A DNA stretch of 33,537 bases, taken from assembly GCA_963814985.1 (NCBI GenBank), contig CAWFFV010000021.1, positions 1 to 33,537 of the forward strand, in the 5' to 3' direction. This stretch comes from CAWFFV01 sp963814985. GTDB taxonomy: Bacteria; Chloroflexota; Ktedonobacteria; Ktedonobacterales; Ktedonobacteraceae. This document shows positions 33,419-33,537 of this stretch, piece after piece (within the stretch, counting starts at the first letter, position 1; each line of letters opens with the position of its first letter). Both the position numbers and the translations under genes were made by a program. The notes below the pieces were generated by a model, which made no database searches, was not told the origin of the DNA, and saw nothing but the letters and a program-made list of their open reading frames with translations.

Positions 33419-33537
33419 GCTCAACCATTTGCGCGGGTCGCAGCGACGAAGCTTCTGAGCGTAGCCTCTCGGCGGCCTCTAGAAGCGGCTGGAAGGCGAA
33501 AACGACCAAAAAGCCCTTCTAGATTTGGCTCTTCCTC
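33419..33537 (+). promoter_or_regulatory. Second CRISPR leader-like block, truncated by window end
   Basis: From the cas2 stop onward the sequence resembles 28159-28260: both start GCT.AAC.ATT, share GCGCG..GCGCAG-like, CTGAGCGTAGC, and AAGCGG.TGGAAGGC. In the first array the leader start lies 192 bp before repeat 1, so a repeat is expected about 75 bp beyond the window. Confidence 0.6.

Overview
The window looks like an accessory, mobile-element-saturated stretch of a Ktedonobacteria-like (Chloroflexota) chromosome or megaplasmid. That placement is an inference from the flavour of the proteins (ECF sigma/ankyrin fusion, Replic_Relax, helicase plus Eco57I-type methylase, TIR proteins), the balanced base composition and the very dense IS load; nothing here is a phylogenetic marker. 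At least seven IS copies and one truncated IS are present, several nested or abutting, and most host genes carry a single frame break or are truncated.

Layout. 1-158: start of a minus-strand molybdopterin oxidoreductase. 611-3788: an IS66-type element cut by an ISAzo13-type element (1021-2331). 3789-4850: a truncated unknown ORF and a truncated IS3. 5384-7631: a frame-broken fusion of ECF sigma factor, ankyrin repeats and an F1-ATPase-beta-like domain with no Walker A. 7980-13222: mostly membrane functions (an unknown membrane protein, a broken membrane protein, an isoprenylcysteine-methyltransferase-like enzyme, and an ABC-2 exporter whose permease has a frameshift). 13544-21573: a wrecked defence or plasmid-like region in which a Replic_Relax fragment, a methylase fragment and a DUF1998-type DEAD/DEAH helicase fragment are separated by three different IS4-family elements. 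22051-22336: remnant of a type ISP restriction enzyme. 22416-22709: a small coiled-coil gene with a near-consensus promoter and a terminator. 22936-24223: a TIR / response-regulator / winged-helix fusion. 24488-28080: a long inverted repeat enclosing a decayed second copy of the 566-aa IS4-type element, itself cut by a second ISAzo13 copy.

28159-33537 is a CRISPR locus reduced to adaptation functions. It has a leader with a promoter, five 37-bp repeats (the fourth split by a 1.64-kb IS, the last degenerate), a terminator directly after the last repeat, a small acidic gene, a C-terminal cas4 remnant, intact cas1 and cas2, and then a second leader-like block related to the first. This predicts another array just past the right edge. 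No interference genes are in the window.

Two points deserve most attention. All three IS4-family transposase genes have a hairpin that covers the start codon or Shine-Dalgarno, like the fold-back control known from IS10 and IS50. Two composite regulator proteins, sigma-ankyrin-pseudoATPase and TIR-REC-wHTH, have architectures I do not recognise as described. Because so many otherwise well-preserved genes carry single 1-2 nt frame breaks, sequencing error should be excluded before they are all called pseudogenes.
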